Shown here in pieces: positions 46,016 to 55,500 of a DNA stretch of 64,000 nt. The translations under genes were made by a program, and so were the position numbers. The notes below the pieces were generated by a model that was given only the letters and a program-made list of their open reading frames with translations, had not been told where the DNA came from and made no database searches. How positions within the stretch are numbered: the stretch's first letter is position 1; every line of letters starts with the position of its first letter. Source of the stretch: Psychroflexus halocasei (GTDB taxonomy: Bacteria > Bacteroidota > Bacteroidia > Flavobacteriales > Flavobacteriaceae); contig NZ_FNQF01000004.1 in assembly GCF_900107595.1 (NCBI RefSeq), positions 124,001 to 188,000 on the forward strand, written 5' to 3'.

Positions 46016-46029
46016 TTAAAAATATAAAA

Positions 46030-46434
46030 ATGCTAAAATCTAATAAAATTGAAGTCAGTCAGCTTTCTATTGTTCTCCTAAGAATGATGCTCAGTTTAAT
46101 CTTTATTGTTGCCAGTTTAAACCACCTATTCCAGCTTGAAAAAACCGTAGGTCGCATAGAATCTGCAAAATTTGGAATGATTGGCAACTTGATGGGACCG
46201 CCAGAAGTTGCTGTAATCACCTCGGGAATCATTATGTTAATAGCGGGTTTAGCTTTATTGATTGGTTTCAAAACCAAATTAGCAGCCATCGCTTTAATTA
46301 TCGTTTTAATTCCGATTACCTTGACAATTCAAATTGGACAAGTCAGCAGTTTAGGGCCTCTTTTTAAAAATGTAGCCATTTTAGGAGGACTTTTAATTTT
46401 CGCTTTAAATAATTTTTCAAAACAAAAATCATAA
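46030..46434 (+). CDS. DoxX-family membrane protein
   Basis: Membrane protein of 134 residues with four helices (about 11-29, 56-76, 80-98 and 106-125). The DoxX pattern is present: LLRMMLSLIFIVASLNHLF and GLALLIGFKTKLAAIALIIV. The family contains subunits of thiosulfate:quinone oxidoreductase and proteins of thiol stress membrane complexes. It begins 14 bases after the SoxB-like gene and 4 bases before a secreted DsrE gene, forming a three-gene unit. Confidence 0.88.
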   Translation: MLKSNKIEVSQLSIVLLRMMLSLIFIVASLNHLFQLEKTVGRIESAKFGMIGNLMGPPEVAVITSGIIMLIAGLALLIGFKTKLAAIALIIVLIPITLTIQIGQVSSLGPLFKNVAILGGLLIFALNNFSKQKS

Positions 46435-46438
46435 AACA

Positions 46439-46870
46439 ATGAAACATTTAATTTTAATAACCTTCGCTTTTTTTAGTTTTTTAGGAACTCAAAACCTATT
46501 AGCTCAAAAAACTTCACATCTTCCGCATAATGAAAAAGAAAACTATGTCGTTTTAACCAGAAAGGTACCTCAACTCAAGCCTATCATTTATGCTGCAAAA
46601 GATTTAGCGACACAAGATGGAAACACTTTTGGTGAGTTCCACGTCGTAATTTGCGGAAAAACAATTTTAGAAACTAAAGATCATGAACAAATGAAAAGCT
46701 ATTTAGATTTAGCGAAAAATTATAACGTCAAAATATTCGCTTGTGGTTTTTCTATGAAAAAATTTGGTGTGAAAGCTTCAGAGTTACCTCAAGAAATGGA
46801 AATCGTCGAAAATGGGATTCTCTATAATTTCCAACTCCAAAAGAAAGGTTTCAAAAGTATTACGTTATAG
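46439..46870 (+). CDS. Secreted DsrE-family sulfur-relay-like protein
   Basis: Protein of 143 residues with a signal peptide (ITFAFFSFLGTQNLLAQ). The DsrE/DsrF-like domain shows FHVVICGKTILE with a cysteine at the loop and VKIFACGFSMKKFG with the usual active cysteine. DsrE proteins carry persulfide sulfur; exported versions are common in Bacteroidota and poorly understood. It lies 4 bases after doxX in one operon. A paralogue occurs at 56715-57161. Confidence 0.85.
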   Translation: MKHLILITFAFFSFLGTQNLLAQKTSHLPHNEKENYVVLTRKVPQLKPIIYAAKDLATQDGNTFGEFHVVICGKTILETKDHEQMKSYLDLAKNYNVKIFACGFSMKKFGVKASELPQEMEIVENGILYNFQLQKKGFKSITL

Positions 46871-46961
46871 ATTAAGTTTATTAGAAGAGTTGACTTTTAA
46901 TATGATTTTAAGCCTAATTAAGTCTTAAATCATTAAATTTAAACAACTTAAAAATAAAAAC

Positions 46962-47351
46962 ATGTCTTATTATAACAACCGAATTTTCAAAAATACAAGT
47001 GTCAAAGACTTACGTCCAAAGGTTGAGGCTGCATTAAAAACACAAGGTTTTGGCGTTTTAACTGAAATTGATTTTCAAGCCACAATGAAGAAAAAAATTG
47101 ATAAAGATTATCTACCACATCTCATTCTTGGTGCTTGCAGCCCTGAATATGCTGATAAAGTTGTCAGTTTAGAACCTCAAGTCAGTACACTTCTCCCTTG
47201 TAATGTCACATTAAGAGAGCTCGATAATGGCGATGTTGAAGTTGCAGCGATGGATCCGTCGGTTGCAATGCAAATGATTGAAAACGAAAAAGTTAAAACA
47301 CATGCAAAAGAAGTGAGAGATAAACTTGAAAAAGTTTTAGAAGAAATTTAA
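46962..47351 (+). CDS. DUF302 family protein
   Basis: Soluble 129-residue protein with the DUF302 signature LKTQGFGVLTEIDFQATMKK, HLILGACSPEYADKVVSLEP and a central cysteine pair context (LLPCNVTLREL). The family often accompanies thiol, sulfur and redox genes. It follows the DsrE gene by 91 bases and ends at a strong terminator, so it may be the last gene of the sulfur-related run or an independent unit. Confidence 0.9.
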   Translation: MSYYNNRIFKNTSVKDLRPKVEAALKTQGFGVLTEIDFQATMKKKIDKDYLPHLILGACSPEYADKVVSLEPQVSTLLPCNVTLRELDNGDVEVAAMDPSVAMQMIENEKVKTHAKEVRDKLEKVLEEI

Positions 47352-47370
47352 AAGTTTCTCTGTAATTTAT

Positions 47371-47398
47371 AAAAGCTCCGCTAATCGGAGCTTTTTTT
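47371..47398. terminator. Terminator between DUF302 gene and trmH-like gene
   Basis: AAAAGCTCCG pairs with CGGAGCTTTT around a 4-base loop and is followed by a T-run; it overlaps the stop of the convergent methyltransferase gene. Confidence 0.88.
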
Positions 47399-47921
47399 AT
47401 GATTTGAGTTTGTTGAAAACATCCCACAGGCAAATACCAACACTCACCGATATATTGAAAGAATGTTTTGTCCCAAGCTGAGGTATCTCTAAAACAACAT
47501 CACTTTGATCAACAACTTCCTGTTGCACACCTTTCACTTCATTCCCGAAAACCAAAGCTATTTTTTGATCTTTGGCGGGTTGAAAGTCATTGAGCATCAC
47601 TGAATTTTCTGCCTGCTCCACAGAAACAATCTGATGATCTTTCAGCTCTTCAAGTGCTTCTAAAGTCGTTTCAAAATATCGCCATCTAACTGAATCAGTC
47701 GCACCCAAAGCCGTTTTTGTAATATCGCGATGTGGTGGCTGAGCTGTGATACCACAAAGCATAATTTCTTCAATCAAAAAAGCATCTGAAGTTCTAAATA
47801 CAGAACCGATATTGTTTAAACTTCTAACATTATCTAATACAACAGTCATCGGTGTTTTGTCTGTTTTTTTGAAATCATCAACACTCAATCTGTTTAATTC
47901 GCTGTTCTTTAATTTTCTCAT
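47397..47921 (-). CDS. TrmH/SpoU-family RNA methyltransferase
   Basis: Protein of 174 residues that transfers a methyl group to 2'-hydroxyls of tRNA or rRNA. The SPOUT knot motifs are clear: LDNVRSLNNIGSVFRTSDAF, IALVFGNEVKGVQQEVVDQ and LEIPQLGTKHSFNISVSVG. ATG at 47921 (MRKLKNSEL) is chosen; an upstream ATG at 47957 lies in an unconserved lysine-rich extension. It is divergent from mutS. The RNA target cannot be told. Confidence 0.92.
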   Translation of the reverse strand: MRKLKNSELNRLSVDDFKKTDKTPMTVVLDNVRSLNNIGSVFRTSDAFLIEEIMLCGITAQPPHRDITKTALGATDSVRWRYFETTLEALEELKDHQIVSVEQAENSVMLNDFQPAKDQKIALVFGNEVKGVQQEVVDQSDVVLEIPQLGTKHSFNISVSVGICLWDVFNKLKS

Positions 47922-48006
47922 TTTCGTCTGCTTCATTTTCGTATTAAGCTCGCTCAATTTTGTTCTTTATTACTTTAGAAATCTTATTTTAGCAAAAAAA
48001 TAGATT

Positions 48007-50610
48007 TTGAGTAAAGCTGCAAAAGTAACACCTTTAATGAAGCAATATAACGCAATCAAGGAAAAATATCCTGATGCTTTATTGTTGTTTCGTGTAGGCG
48101 ATTTTTATGAAACATTTGGAGAAGATGCCATCAAAACAGCGCATATTCTCAACATCGTTTTGACCAACAGAAATAATGGAAATGAAAAACTTGAGTTGGC
48201 AGGCTTTCCGCATCATTCATTAAACACTTATTTACCAAAACTCGTCAGAGCTGGCGAACGTGTTGCCATTTGTGATCAGCTTGAAAATCCGAGTCAAACC
48301 AAAAAAATTGTCAAACGTGGTGTAACGGAATTAGTGACGCCTGGTGTTTCTTATAACGACGATGTTTTAAGCAGCAAATCAAATAACTTTTTAGCAGCGA
48401 TTTTTTGGCGAAAAAATCATTACGGCATCGGTTTTTTAGATGTTTCTACTGGCGAATTTTTTGTTGCTGAAGGTGATAAAGCTTATATGGAAAAGCTGAT
48501 TCAAAACTTTCAGCCAAGCGAAATTTTAGTTTCTAAAAAACTTAAAAATACTTTTAAGGAAGAATTTAATCCGCATCTCAACACTTTCTTTTTAGAAGAT
48601 TGGGTTTTCAAAATTGATTATACACAAGACATCCTCAATCAGCACTTTGAAACAAAATCATTAAAAGGATTTGGGATTGAAGATTTCTATGAAGCGAAGA
48701 TCGCAGCAGGAACAATTATTCATTACCTCAATGAAACCCGAAATACTGACAAAAAACACATCAGCTCAATTTCACGAATTGTTCGTGACGATTATGTGTG
48801 GATGGATAAATTCACCATTCGTAATCTTGAACTTTATCAAGGAAATACATCACAAGCCATCACGCTTTTAGATGTGATTGACAAAACTTCATCAGCGATG
48901 GGTAGCCGTTTATTAAAGAGATGGCTTGCCTTACCTTTAAAGCAAAAATCTGCGATTGAAAGTCGACACGCGGTTGTTGATTATTTTAAGAATAAAACAG
49001 ATTTACATCAAAATATTAAAAATCAACTTCAACAAATCAATGATCTTGAACGCTTGATTTCAAAAGTGGCCACCTTAAAAATTACACCACGTGAAGTTGT
49101 TCAACTCAAAAATTCGCTCAATGCTTTAGGCGAAATTAAAAAGCTTTTAAAAGAAAATAAACACGAGAGTTTAAATGCAATTTTAGATAATTTAAACCCT
49201 TGTGAAAGTTTAAAAAACACGATCAGCAAAGCCATTCAGGAAGATGCGCCTGTCAATATTATCAAAGGTCAAGCGATAGCTCAAGGCTACTCAGAAGAAT
49301 TGGATGAACTCAGAGATTTATCAAATTCCGGAAAAAAATATCTTGATGAAATGCTTAAGCGTGAAACAGAAAAAACAGGAATTTCGAGCTTGAAAATTTC
49401 GAGTAATAATGTCTTTGGCTATTATATTGAAGTCAGAAACACACATAAAGATAAAGTCCCTGAGGAATGGATTCGCAAGCAAACACTGGTGAATAGCGAA
49501 CGATACATTACTGAGGAACTCAAGGAGTATGAAGCCAAGATATTGGGTGCCGAGGAAAAAATACAAAGCTTAGAACAGCAACTTTTTTCTGATTTAGTCA
49601 TTGCAATGCAAGATTACATTAAAGTCATTCAGCAAAATGCTTTAACCATCGCACAATTGGATTGTTTAGCCAGTTTTTCAGAATTAGCAAGAACTGAAAA
49701 CTACAGAAAACCAAGCTTAAATGATGGTTTAACTATTTCTATTGAAGATGGACGTCACCCTGTGATTGAAAAACAATTACCACACGATGAAAGTTACATC
49801 AGCAACTCCATTTATTTGGACAATGCAAGTCAGCAAATCATTATGATAACTGGGCCAAACATGAGTGGTAAATCTGCGATTTTAAGGCAAACAGCTTTAA
49901 TTGTACTATTAGCACAAATCGGTTGTTTTGTTCCTGCAAAAGCTGCTGATATCGGAATTGTTGATAAAATCTTTACAAGAGTTGGCGCCAGTGATAATAT
50001 CTCTCAAGGCGAATCCACCTTTATGGTAGAGATGAATGAGACGGCGAGTATTTTGAATAACATTTCTGAACGCAGTTTGGTGATTCTTGATGAAATCGGT
50101 CGTGGGACAAGTACTTATGACGGCATTTCGATTGCTTGGGCGATTAGCCAATATTTACATGAACACCCGCATCAGCCAAAAACATTATTTGCAACGCATT
50201 ATCATGAACTTAATGGAATGACATCACACTTTGAAAGAATCAAAAATTTCAATGTTTCTGTCAAAGAATTAAAAGACACTGTTCTCTTTCTTAGAAAACT
50301 AAAAGAAGGTGGCAGCGCACACAGTTTTGGAATTCATGTTGCTAAAATGGCCGGCATGCCTCAATATGTGATTTCAAAAGCGAATACGGTTTTAAAACGT
50401 TTGGAAGCCACACATGGACAAGATGAAATTGAAGAAAAGCTAGAACAACAAGCTCAACAAACGGATCAACTCAGTTTTTTTCAGCTTGATGATCCTTTAT
50501 TGGAACAGATCAGAGATGAGATATCAATATTAGATATTGACACGCTCACCCCAGTAGAAGCCTTGATGAAGCTGAATGAAATAAAAAGAATGATCAAACA
50601 AAAAGGCTAA
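48007..50610 (+). CDS. mutS: DNA mismatch repair protein MutS
   Basis: Recognises mismatches and starts repair. All domains are present in 867 residues: mismatch-binding FRVGDFYETFGEDA (Phe-x-Glu) near residue 28, connector and clamp, ATPase with Walker A TGPNMSGKSAILRQ, Walker B VILDEIGRGTSTYDG and the C-terminal dimer region. The start appears to be the TTG at 48007 (MSKAAKVTPLMKQYN): an in-frame stop lies at 48001-48003, and the first ATG at 48037 would remove the conserved AKVTPLM segment. Confidence 0.96.
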   Translation: MSKAAKVTPLMKQYNAIKEKYPDALLLFRVGDFYETFGEDAIKTAHILNIVLTNRNNGNEKLELAGFPHHSLNTYLPKLVRAGERVAICDQLENPSQTKKIVKRGVTELVTPGVSYNDDVLSSKSNNFLAAIFWRKNHYGIGFLDVSTGEFFVAEGDKAYMEKLIQNFQPSEILVSKKLKNTFKEEFNPHLNTFFLEDWVFKIDYTQDILNQHFETKSLKGFGIEDFYEAKIAAGTIIHYLNETRNTDKKHISSISRIVRDDYVWMDKFTIRNLELYQGNTSQAITLLDVIDKTSSAMGSRLLKRWLALPLKQKSAIESRHAVVDYFKNKTDLHQNIKNQLQQINDLERLISKVATLKITPREVVQLKNSLNALGEIKKLLKENKHESLNAILDNLNPCESLKNTISKAIQEDAPVNIIKGQAIAQGYSEELDELRDLSNSGKKYLDEMLKRETEKTGISSLKISSNNVFGYYIEVRNTHKDKVPEEWIRKQTLVNSERYITEELKEYEAKILGAEEKIQSLEQQLFSDLVIAMQDYIKVIQQNALTIAQLDCLASFSELARTENYRKPSLNDGLTISIEDGRHPVIEKQLPHDESYISNSIYLDNASQQIIMITGPNMSGKSAILRQTALIVLLAQIGCFVPAKAADIGIVDKIFTRVGASDNISQGESTFMVEMNETASILNNISERSLVILDEIGRGTSTYDGISIAWAISQYLHEHPHQPKTLFATHYHELNGMTSHFERIKNFNVSVKELKDTVLFLRKLKEGGSAHSFGIHVAKMAGMPQYVISKANTVLKRLEATHGQDEIEEKLEQQAQQTDQLSFFQLDDPLLEQIRDEISILDIDTLTPVEALMKLNEIKRMIKQKG

Positions 50611-50674
50611 GCGATTTTAAATCAATGAGATATAAAAAACTTCAAAAAAAAGCATCTTTTTTTCATGAAAAAGT

Positions 50675-50704
50675 TTTGAAAACTCAATTAAAGCAGTAAA
50701 TTTG
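50675..50704 (+). promoter_or_regulatory. Promoter of the tRNA-Gly/tRNA-Leu unit
   Basis: TTTG (50675-50678), 18-base spacer, TAAATTTG (50697-50704): a complete Bacteroidota promoter 28 bases before the tRNA-Gly 5' end. Confidence 0.8.
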
Positions 50705-50732
50705 CACCCGCAATAAAGTTCTTAAAAATACT

Positions 50733-50804
50733 GCGAAAGTAGCTCAGGGGTAGAGCATCACCTTGCCAAGGTGGGGGTCGCGGGTTCAAATCCCGTCTTT
50801 CGCT
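50733..50804 (+). tRNA. tRNA-Gly (GCC)
   Basis: 72-base cloverleaf: acceptor GCGAAAG/CTTTCGC with discriminator T, D-stem GCTC/GAGC, anticodon stem CACC/GGTG with loop TTGCCAA (anticodon GCC), T-arm GCGGGTTCAAATCCCGT. CCA is not encoded. Confidence 0.97.
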
Positions 50805-50811
50805 CAGACGC

Positions 50812-50896
50812 GCTCGGATGGTGGAATTGGTAGACACGTTGGACTTAAAATCCAATGACCATTGCGGTCGTGCGGGTTCAATTCCCGCTCCGAGTA
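50812..50896 (+). tRNA. tRNA-Leu (TAA)
   Basis: 85-base class II tRNA with a long variable arm. Acceptor GCTCGGA/TCCGAGT (terminal G-U pair), anticodon stem TTGGA/TCCAA with loop CTTAAAA (anticodon TAA), T-arm GCGGGTTCAATTCCCGC, discriminator A. It starts 7 bases after tRNA-Gly and is in the same transcript. Confidence 0.97.
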
Positions 50897-50903
50897 CTTG
50901 TAA

Positions 50904-50946
50904 AACCTGTATCGTGTTGATTTTCAACACTTTACAGGTTCTTTTG
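50904..50946 (+). terminator. Terminator of the tRNA pair
   Basis: AACCTGT pairs with ACAGGTT, and an inner GTGTTGA with TCAACAC, forming a long stem with two small bulges, followed by CTTTTGTTT. Confidence 0.75.
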
Positions 50947-51102
50947 TTTATAATATTCCGAGAATATTCCGAAAATATTTGTTTTTAATCTTTTGTCAAT
51001 TAAATTAAATACAGCTTTAATTGAAAATCAAGTTTATTGAATTTTGTTATAAGCTAATTAAAAGCATACAGATTAGAATAATAAACAGTACTAATGACGG
51101 TA

Positions 51103-51226
51103 AGCGGTTTGCGTATATGGGTGGCAGGATAAAAACCCCTCGCCTTTCGGCTAAGATTTTAATTTTCTAAAAAAATACTACAATTTGGTATAGTACAAAA
51201 TCCGCCATAAACTATATACGCTGTTA
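51103..51226. repeat. Imperfect inverted-repeat element, attC-like
   Basis: The 441 bases between tRNA-Leu and the next gene hold no gene; apart from the terminator and an ATATTCCGA direct repeat (near 50955-50975) the main structure is this pair of arms. The left arm (about 51103-51130) contains GCGTATAT and GGCAGGAT; the right arm (about 51199-51226) contains ATCCGCC and ATATACGC, their near reverse complements. A smaller GCC-TTTC-GGC hairpin lies between them. It lies downstream of the unknown gene at 51338, as a cassette recombination site would, but the canonical integron core GTTRRRY is not matched. Confidence 0.5.
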
Positions 51227-51337
51227 TCTGTAGTCCTTTTTATTCGTCCAGTCATAATTACGTTGGTATACAAGTATAAAAAATTGCACATAAGGTGCTT
51301 GTAAAAAATTTATAATGGGTAGTTCGTTTGCTTTCAT

Positions 51338-52491
51338 TTAATTAGAATTTGTAAAATAAATTTTTGTGTCATTTGCTTTCTTATACCCAAAATTATTTTC
51401 TTGGATTGTCTTCATCGATTTTAAATTTTTACAATGCCCAAAAATGTCTGATTTTTTACCAATGTGATTTATTTCATTAAAATAAAATAAATCCCCAGCC
51501 TTAAAAGAATAATCTTGTGGTTGCTCTTTTCGTTTTTTATTTAAATAAAATTCATGGTTATGAAGTTCATTTATAAAAATGATAGGCTTACTAATAACTT
51601 CAGACTTCAAGCATTCATTATTTATGTATAATTTTATAATGGTTTCAAAACTAGAATTAATCGAAATTTCTAAGTTAAAGAGTAAATGCTTATTGAAATT
51701 CTCTTTCATATCTATCATATACTCAAAAAAATTGTTTAAGCTATCATGTATTACCACGTTAAGCTTATTATTTGAAGAAAGATTAACTGAAAAGCCGTTA
51801 TTGTTAAAAGGTAATTTATAATACTTAAATCTTCTCCAGAATTATTCTCTTTTAATTTCAGGTTAATAAAAAAATCTAAATCAATAGTTGAACGAAGTAC
51901 CTCATAACCATAGTTATAAAGAGTTCTTGTTTGTTTAGCAATTACATATTCAATAGAATTTAAACCATTAAATTTAATGCTCATTAATTGAATAATGTAT
52001 TTTGGTATTTTATCGGAGTAATGTGAGCCACCAAAAGTGTTTGAATATTTAGACACAACCTTTGATAAAGGTAATTTTATCTCATTGAGAGTAACTGCGC
52101 TAAGTTGTAAAAATTCATCTAGAGTATATTTCCTATAGTCCTTTTGATGATTAATTGAGGAATTGATTAAATAAAGGTTTAATTTATTTATTGTTACAAA
52201 TCTTTCTGCTTCAGTTTCTTTGGCATAAATAAATGGCTTCTTATCGACTAAATTTATAATTTCAATTAACAACGGCTTCAATCCTGAACTATTTTCAAAG
52301 AACAGACTTCTCAATTGGCCGCATATCACGTTGAGTTGATAATGACTACCATCATCAAATAGTTTTATACCATCATTAATTATTCTAAGTGAATAATACA
52401 ATTCATGAAAACGAAATAGTGTGTCTTTTTTGAGTTCTCTAAATATATCATTAGTCTCTAAGTGATTTACCATTTCCTTTTTATCTCCCAT
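51338..52491 (-). pseudogene. Unknown accessory gene, split by a -1 frameshift
   Basis: Two minus-strand frames (52491-51751, 246 residues; then 51757-51338) seem to be one gene. The first ends in a hydrophobic tail unlike the rest (LTITAFQLIFLQIISLTW), whereas the alternate frame across 51760-51830 reads YYKLPFNNNGFSVNLSSNNK and runs on into the second frame. One missing base near 51826-51830 explains this and would give about 380 residues. N-terminal part: LFRFHELYYSLRIINDGIKL, mostly helical, soluble. I do not recognise the family. It lies downstream of the restriction-modification gene and may be an accessory defence or cassette gene. Confidence 0.55.
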
Positions 52492-52589
52492 AACCTAACT
52501 ATTTTCAACAATCTCAATTTAGCTCGCTTCATTTATATTTTACTTTGCGGAGCTCGTGGATGAAAAATTATTAAGGCCTATACTTTAAT

Positions 52590-55500
52590 TTACGATTCTT
52601 CCACAATTTTTATCTCTTCATCTGTCAACCCATACAACTCATACACCATTTGGTCGATTTCTTTGTCTGTGGTGTCTATTTTAGCTTTAATATCAAGAGC
52701 TTTTTGTTGCTCAGCAAGAAAATAATCCTCCCACTCGGCTGCTTCGCTTAGGCTCAGTTTAATTTTTTTCTTTTTAAGTTCTTTGACAAAATCAGCAAAA
52801 CTCAATTCATACCAATTTTGGAGTTTTTTAGGGAGTTTTTCTAATTCTTCTGGGAATTGGCGTTGGAGTGAGCGTTGATATTTTGAAGATACAGCTTGTA
52901 AATCTTTATTTAAAGCCAACATTTGGTCTGCTTTCTCTATAAAGGGCTGTTGTTTTGAAGGAGAAATATCTTTTATTGGAAACTTTCTTAAGTCATTTAA
53001 AATTATTTTTGGGAACATTTTTCTAACTGACTTAGCTGTATTTTTCAAAAAGTAATAAGACATCATATTACTATTAATGATTGAAACAATATATTTAAGT
53101 GATATTTTTTTTTCTTGTTTGGCTATTATTCCAATATTACTCCTATTATATAAGTATATATCATCATTATATGTAGCTATTATACTATTAGGAAATTTTC
53201 CTGTAATCTCCCTAATGATAATTTTCTCACCATTAAATAAATCAAATGTTCTGGGAGAAGCTAACTGTTTACCATAACCTAAATATTGACCTGACCAATT
53301 TATTGAATACCGCTGCACATCTTTTCCTTCAAGATATTTATGAGTATTTTCATCAAATTTATAATCATAATCATAAGGTCTGTTTTTAACATCATTAGCA
53401 CTCTGTTTTGGCTCCCCTTTATTTTTTTCATAAGCTTGTAAACCAGCTCTTATATTAACAAGCTTATCTAAAACTTTTGAATTTAGTTTTAGTTTATTTG
53501 TTAATTCAACGCTTTGTTCATTAGAAAAAACCCTAAATTCAAATCCATTGTTTTTTGAAAAATCCTGTTGACACCTACTATGAGATAATATAAATTCTTC
53601 TCTAGCACTCAGTAGTACTTTTATAGTATTTAATGGATTAATATTTTTTGTTGCGATAATAATTATCGTTTCTACATTTACACCTTCAAAAGAATATCCG
53701 GATAGGTTAATAATTTGATTTACAGAGCAACTTTTTAAAATTAAGCTTCTTAGTCCTTTTGCTGAATCAACCATTAACCATGCGTTTGGTACAATCAAAC
53801 CAAAATTGGAGTCATCTTTTATAATTTTAATTGATTTTTCAATAAATAACAGATATAGATTGATTTGATACTCTGCTGCCTTGTATATTTTAGAGTAATA
53901 TTGTTTAATATCTTTAGTAAAATTTTCTCTTGCAAATACATATGGCGGATTCCCAATCACAACATCAAAACCACCTTTAAATTCAGTTTTAAAGGCTTCG
54001 TCTATCGTGCAACACATCTGGTTAATCAAGGCTTGGGTTGCTCTAGGGTGTTGGGGTAGTTCGTGCTTACTGCGGTTACGCTGTATATAGTTAATGGTAT
54101 TATTCAGCTGCTCGTGTGATGTCACTTCCTTAGGCTGTGAATATTTTTGTTGCCACAATGGTTTATTTTTTTCTTCTCGCAAGGGGTCATGACCCCTTGT
54201 AGATTCTTCATGACCCCTTGTAGCATGACCCTTTGTGGACTTTCTGGCTTTGTTAACTTTACGCGATGTGACAGATTTTAGCTTTTGCATAATGCTTGGC
54301 ACCTCTTCTATCTCGCAGGCAATTAATAAATGTATATGGTCGCCACAAATATTATAGGCCAATAGCTTCAACTGGTCTTCTTCTACCATCTCGCTAATGC
54401 TTTTGGTGACTATATAGTCATCTTCTGGGGTAAAATACACCACATTCGGGTACGGATTTGTTCCGCCGTCTCGACGTTCTCTTACTTTATAGCGTTTCAT
54501 TCGGGGTGAAGTTCGGCTGTCGTGAATTGCTGTGGTGATATGGTAAATTTTATTGTTTTTTTCTTGAAACACCTGCGGAAATTCGGTTTCCCAATTAAAG
54601 GCTTTAAGACCTGCAACCTCAGGATCATCGATTAAAGAATTACCGCATTTAATGTTATTACTTAAATCGTTGAGTTTACGGTTGGGTTGTGCAGTACGAA
54701 GCCATAGAGACAGTTTGGCAATTTCTACCGATTCATTATTAATATCTACCCCAAACAGGTTACTTTCTAAAATACTGTTTTCCACATTCGGAAATACAAA
54801 ACCGCCACCCATGAGTTTGGTTTCTAATTCATCGACGTAGTGGTGTTCAGCAATTAAGAAGTTTAATGCTTCATTTAAAAAGGCACCAGAACCACATGCA
54901 GGATCAACAATTGTAAGCTGTAAAAGCCAATAACGATAAGTTTTAAGTTTTTTTAGTAGTTTTTCTTTTGTTTTCTTTTGACGTTTTAAAATGTAATCTT
55001 CTTCATTTATTTCAAGCTTATCTTTTTGTTCTTCGCATAGCTTACCAACAGTATTTTCTACAATGTATTTTGTAATGTATTTAGGTGTATAGAAAACACC
55101 ATCTTTTTTACGTTTAGAAACCTTGATTTCATCTGAATTTTCTTCAAGCTGTGTTTGAATTTCTTCAATCTCATTCAGTGAATTTTCAAAAATATGTCCG
55201 AGTATATTGACATCTACCTCACTATTAAAGTCATATTCAGATAAATTCAGCGTATGTTTATACAGCAAATCATCGTCAATTTCAATGGTATCTAAAACTT
55301 CGTCAGGTTTAAACAAACCACCGTTGTATGGATAAACATTGTATTGCTCGCCCTTATGTCCTGTGTTGAGATAACCAAAGTATTTTTTAAAACGGTCAAA
55401 CAATGGTGTATAAGCATCTAATTCTTTTAGTTGCTTCCATTGTTTTAAAATTAATCGAACAGAATTAGGAGGAAGTAAATGTCGATCTTCTGCAAAAAAT

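Noticed and set aside
50688-50930. Minus-strand reading frame of 80 codons over the two tRNA genes
   Set aside because: It is the well-known spurious frame antisense to tRNA genes (reads DLNPRPPPWQGDALPLSYF); both tRNA cloverleaves are complete.
50950-50980. Direct repeat ATATTCCGA as a tRNA-derived attachment site
   Set aside because: It shares only CCGAG with the tRNA-Leu 3' end, and no second copy of the tRNA end was seen near 56-57 kb.
54170-54240. A frameshift or assembly error at the palindrome in the restriction enzyme
   Set aside because: The frame stays open through the repeats and the Y1 domain continues correctly on both sides.
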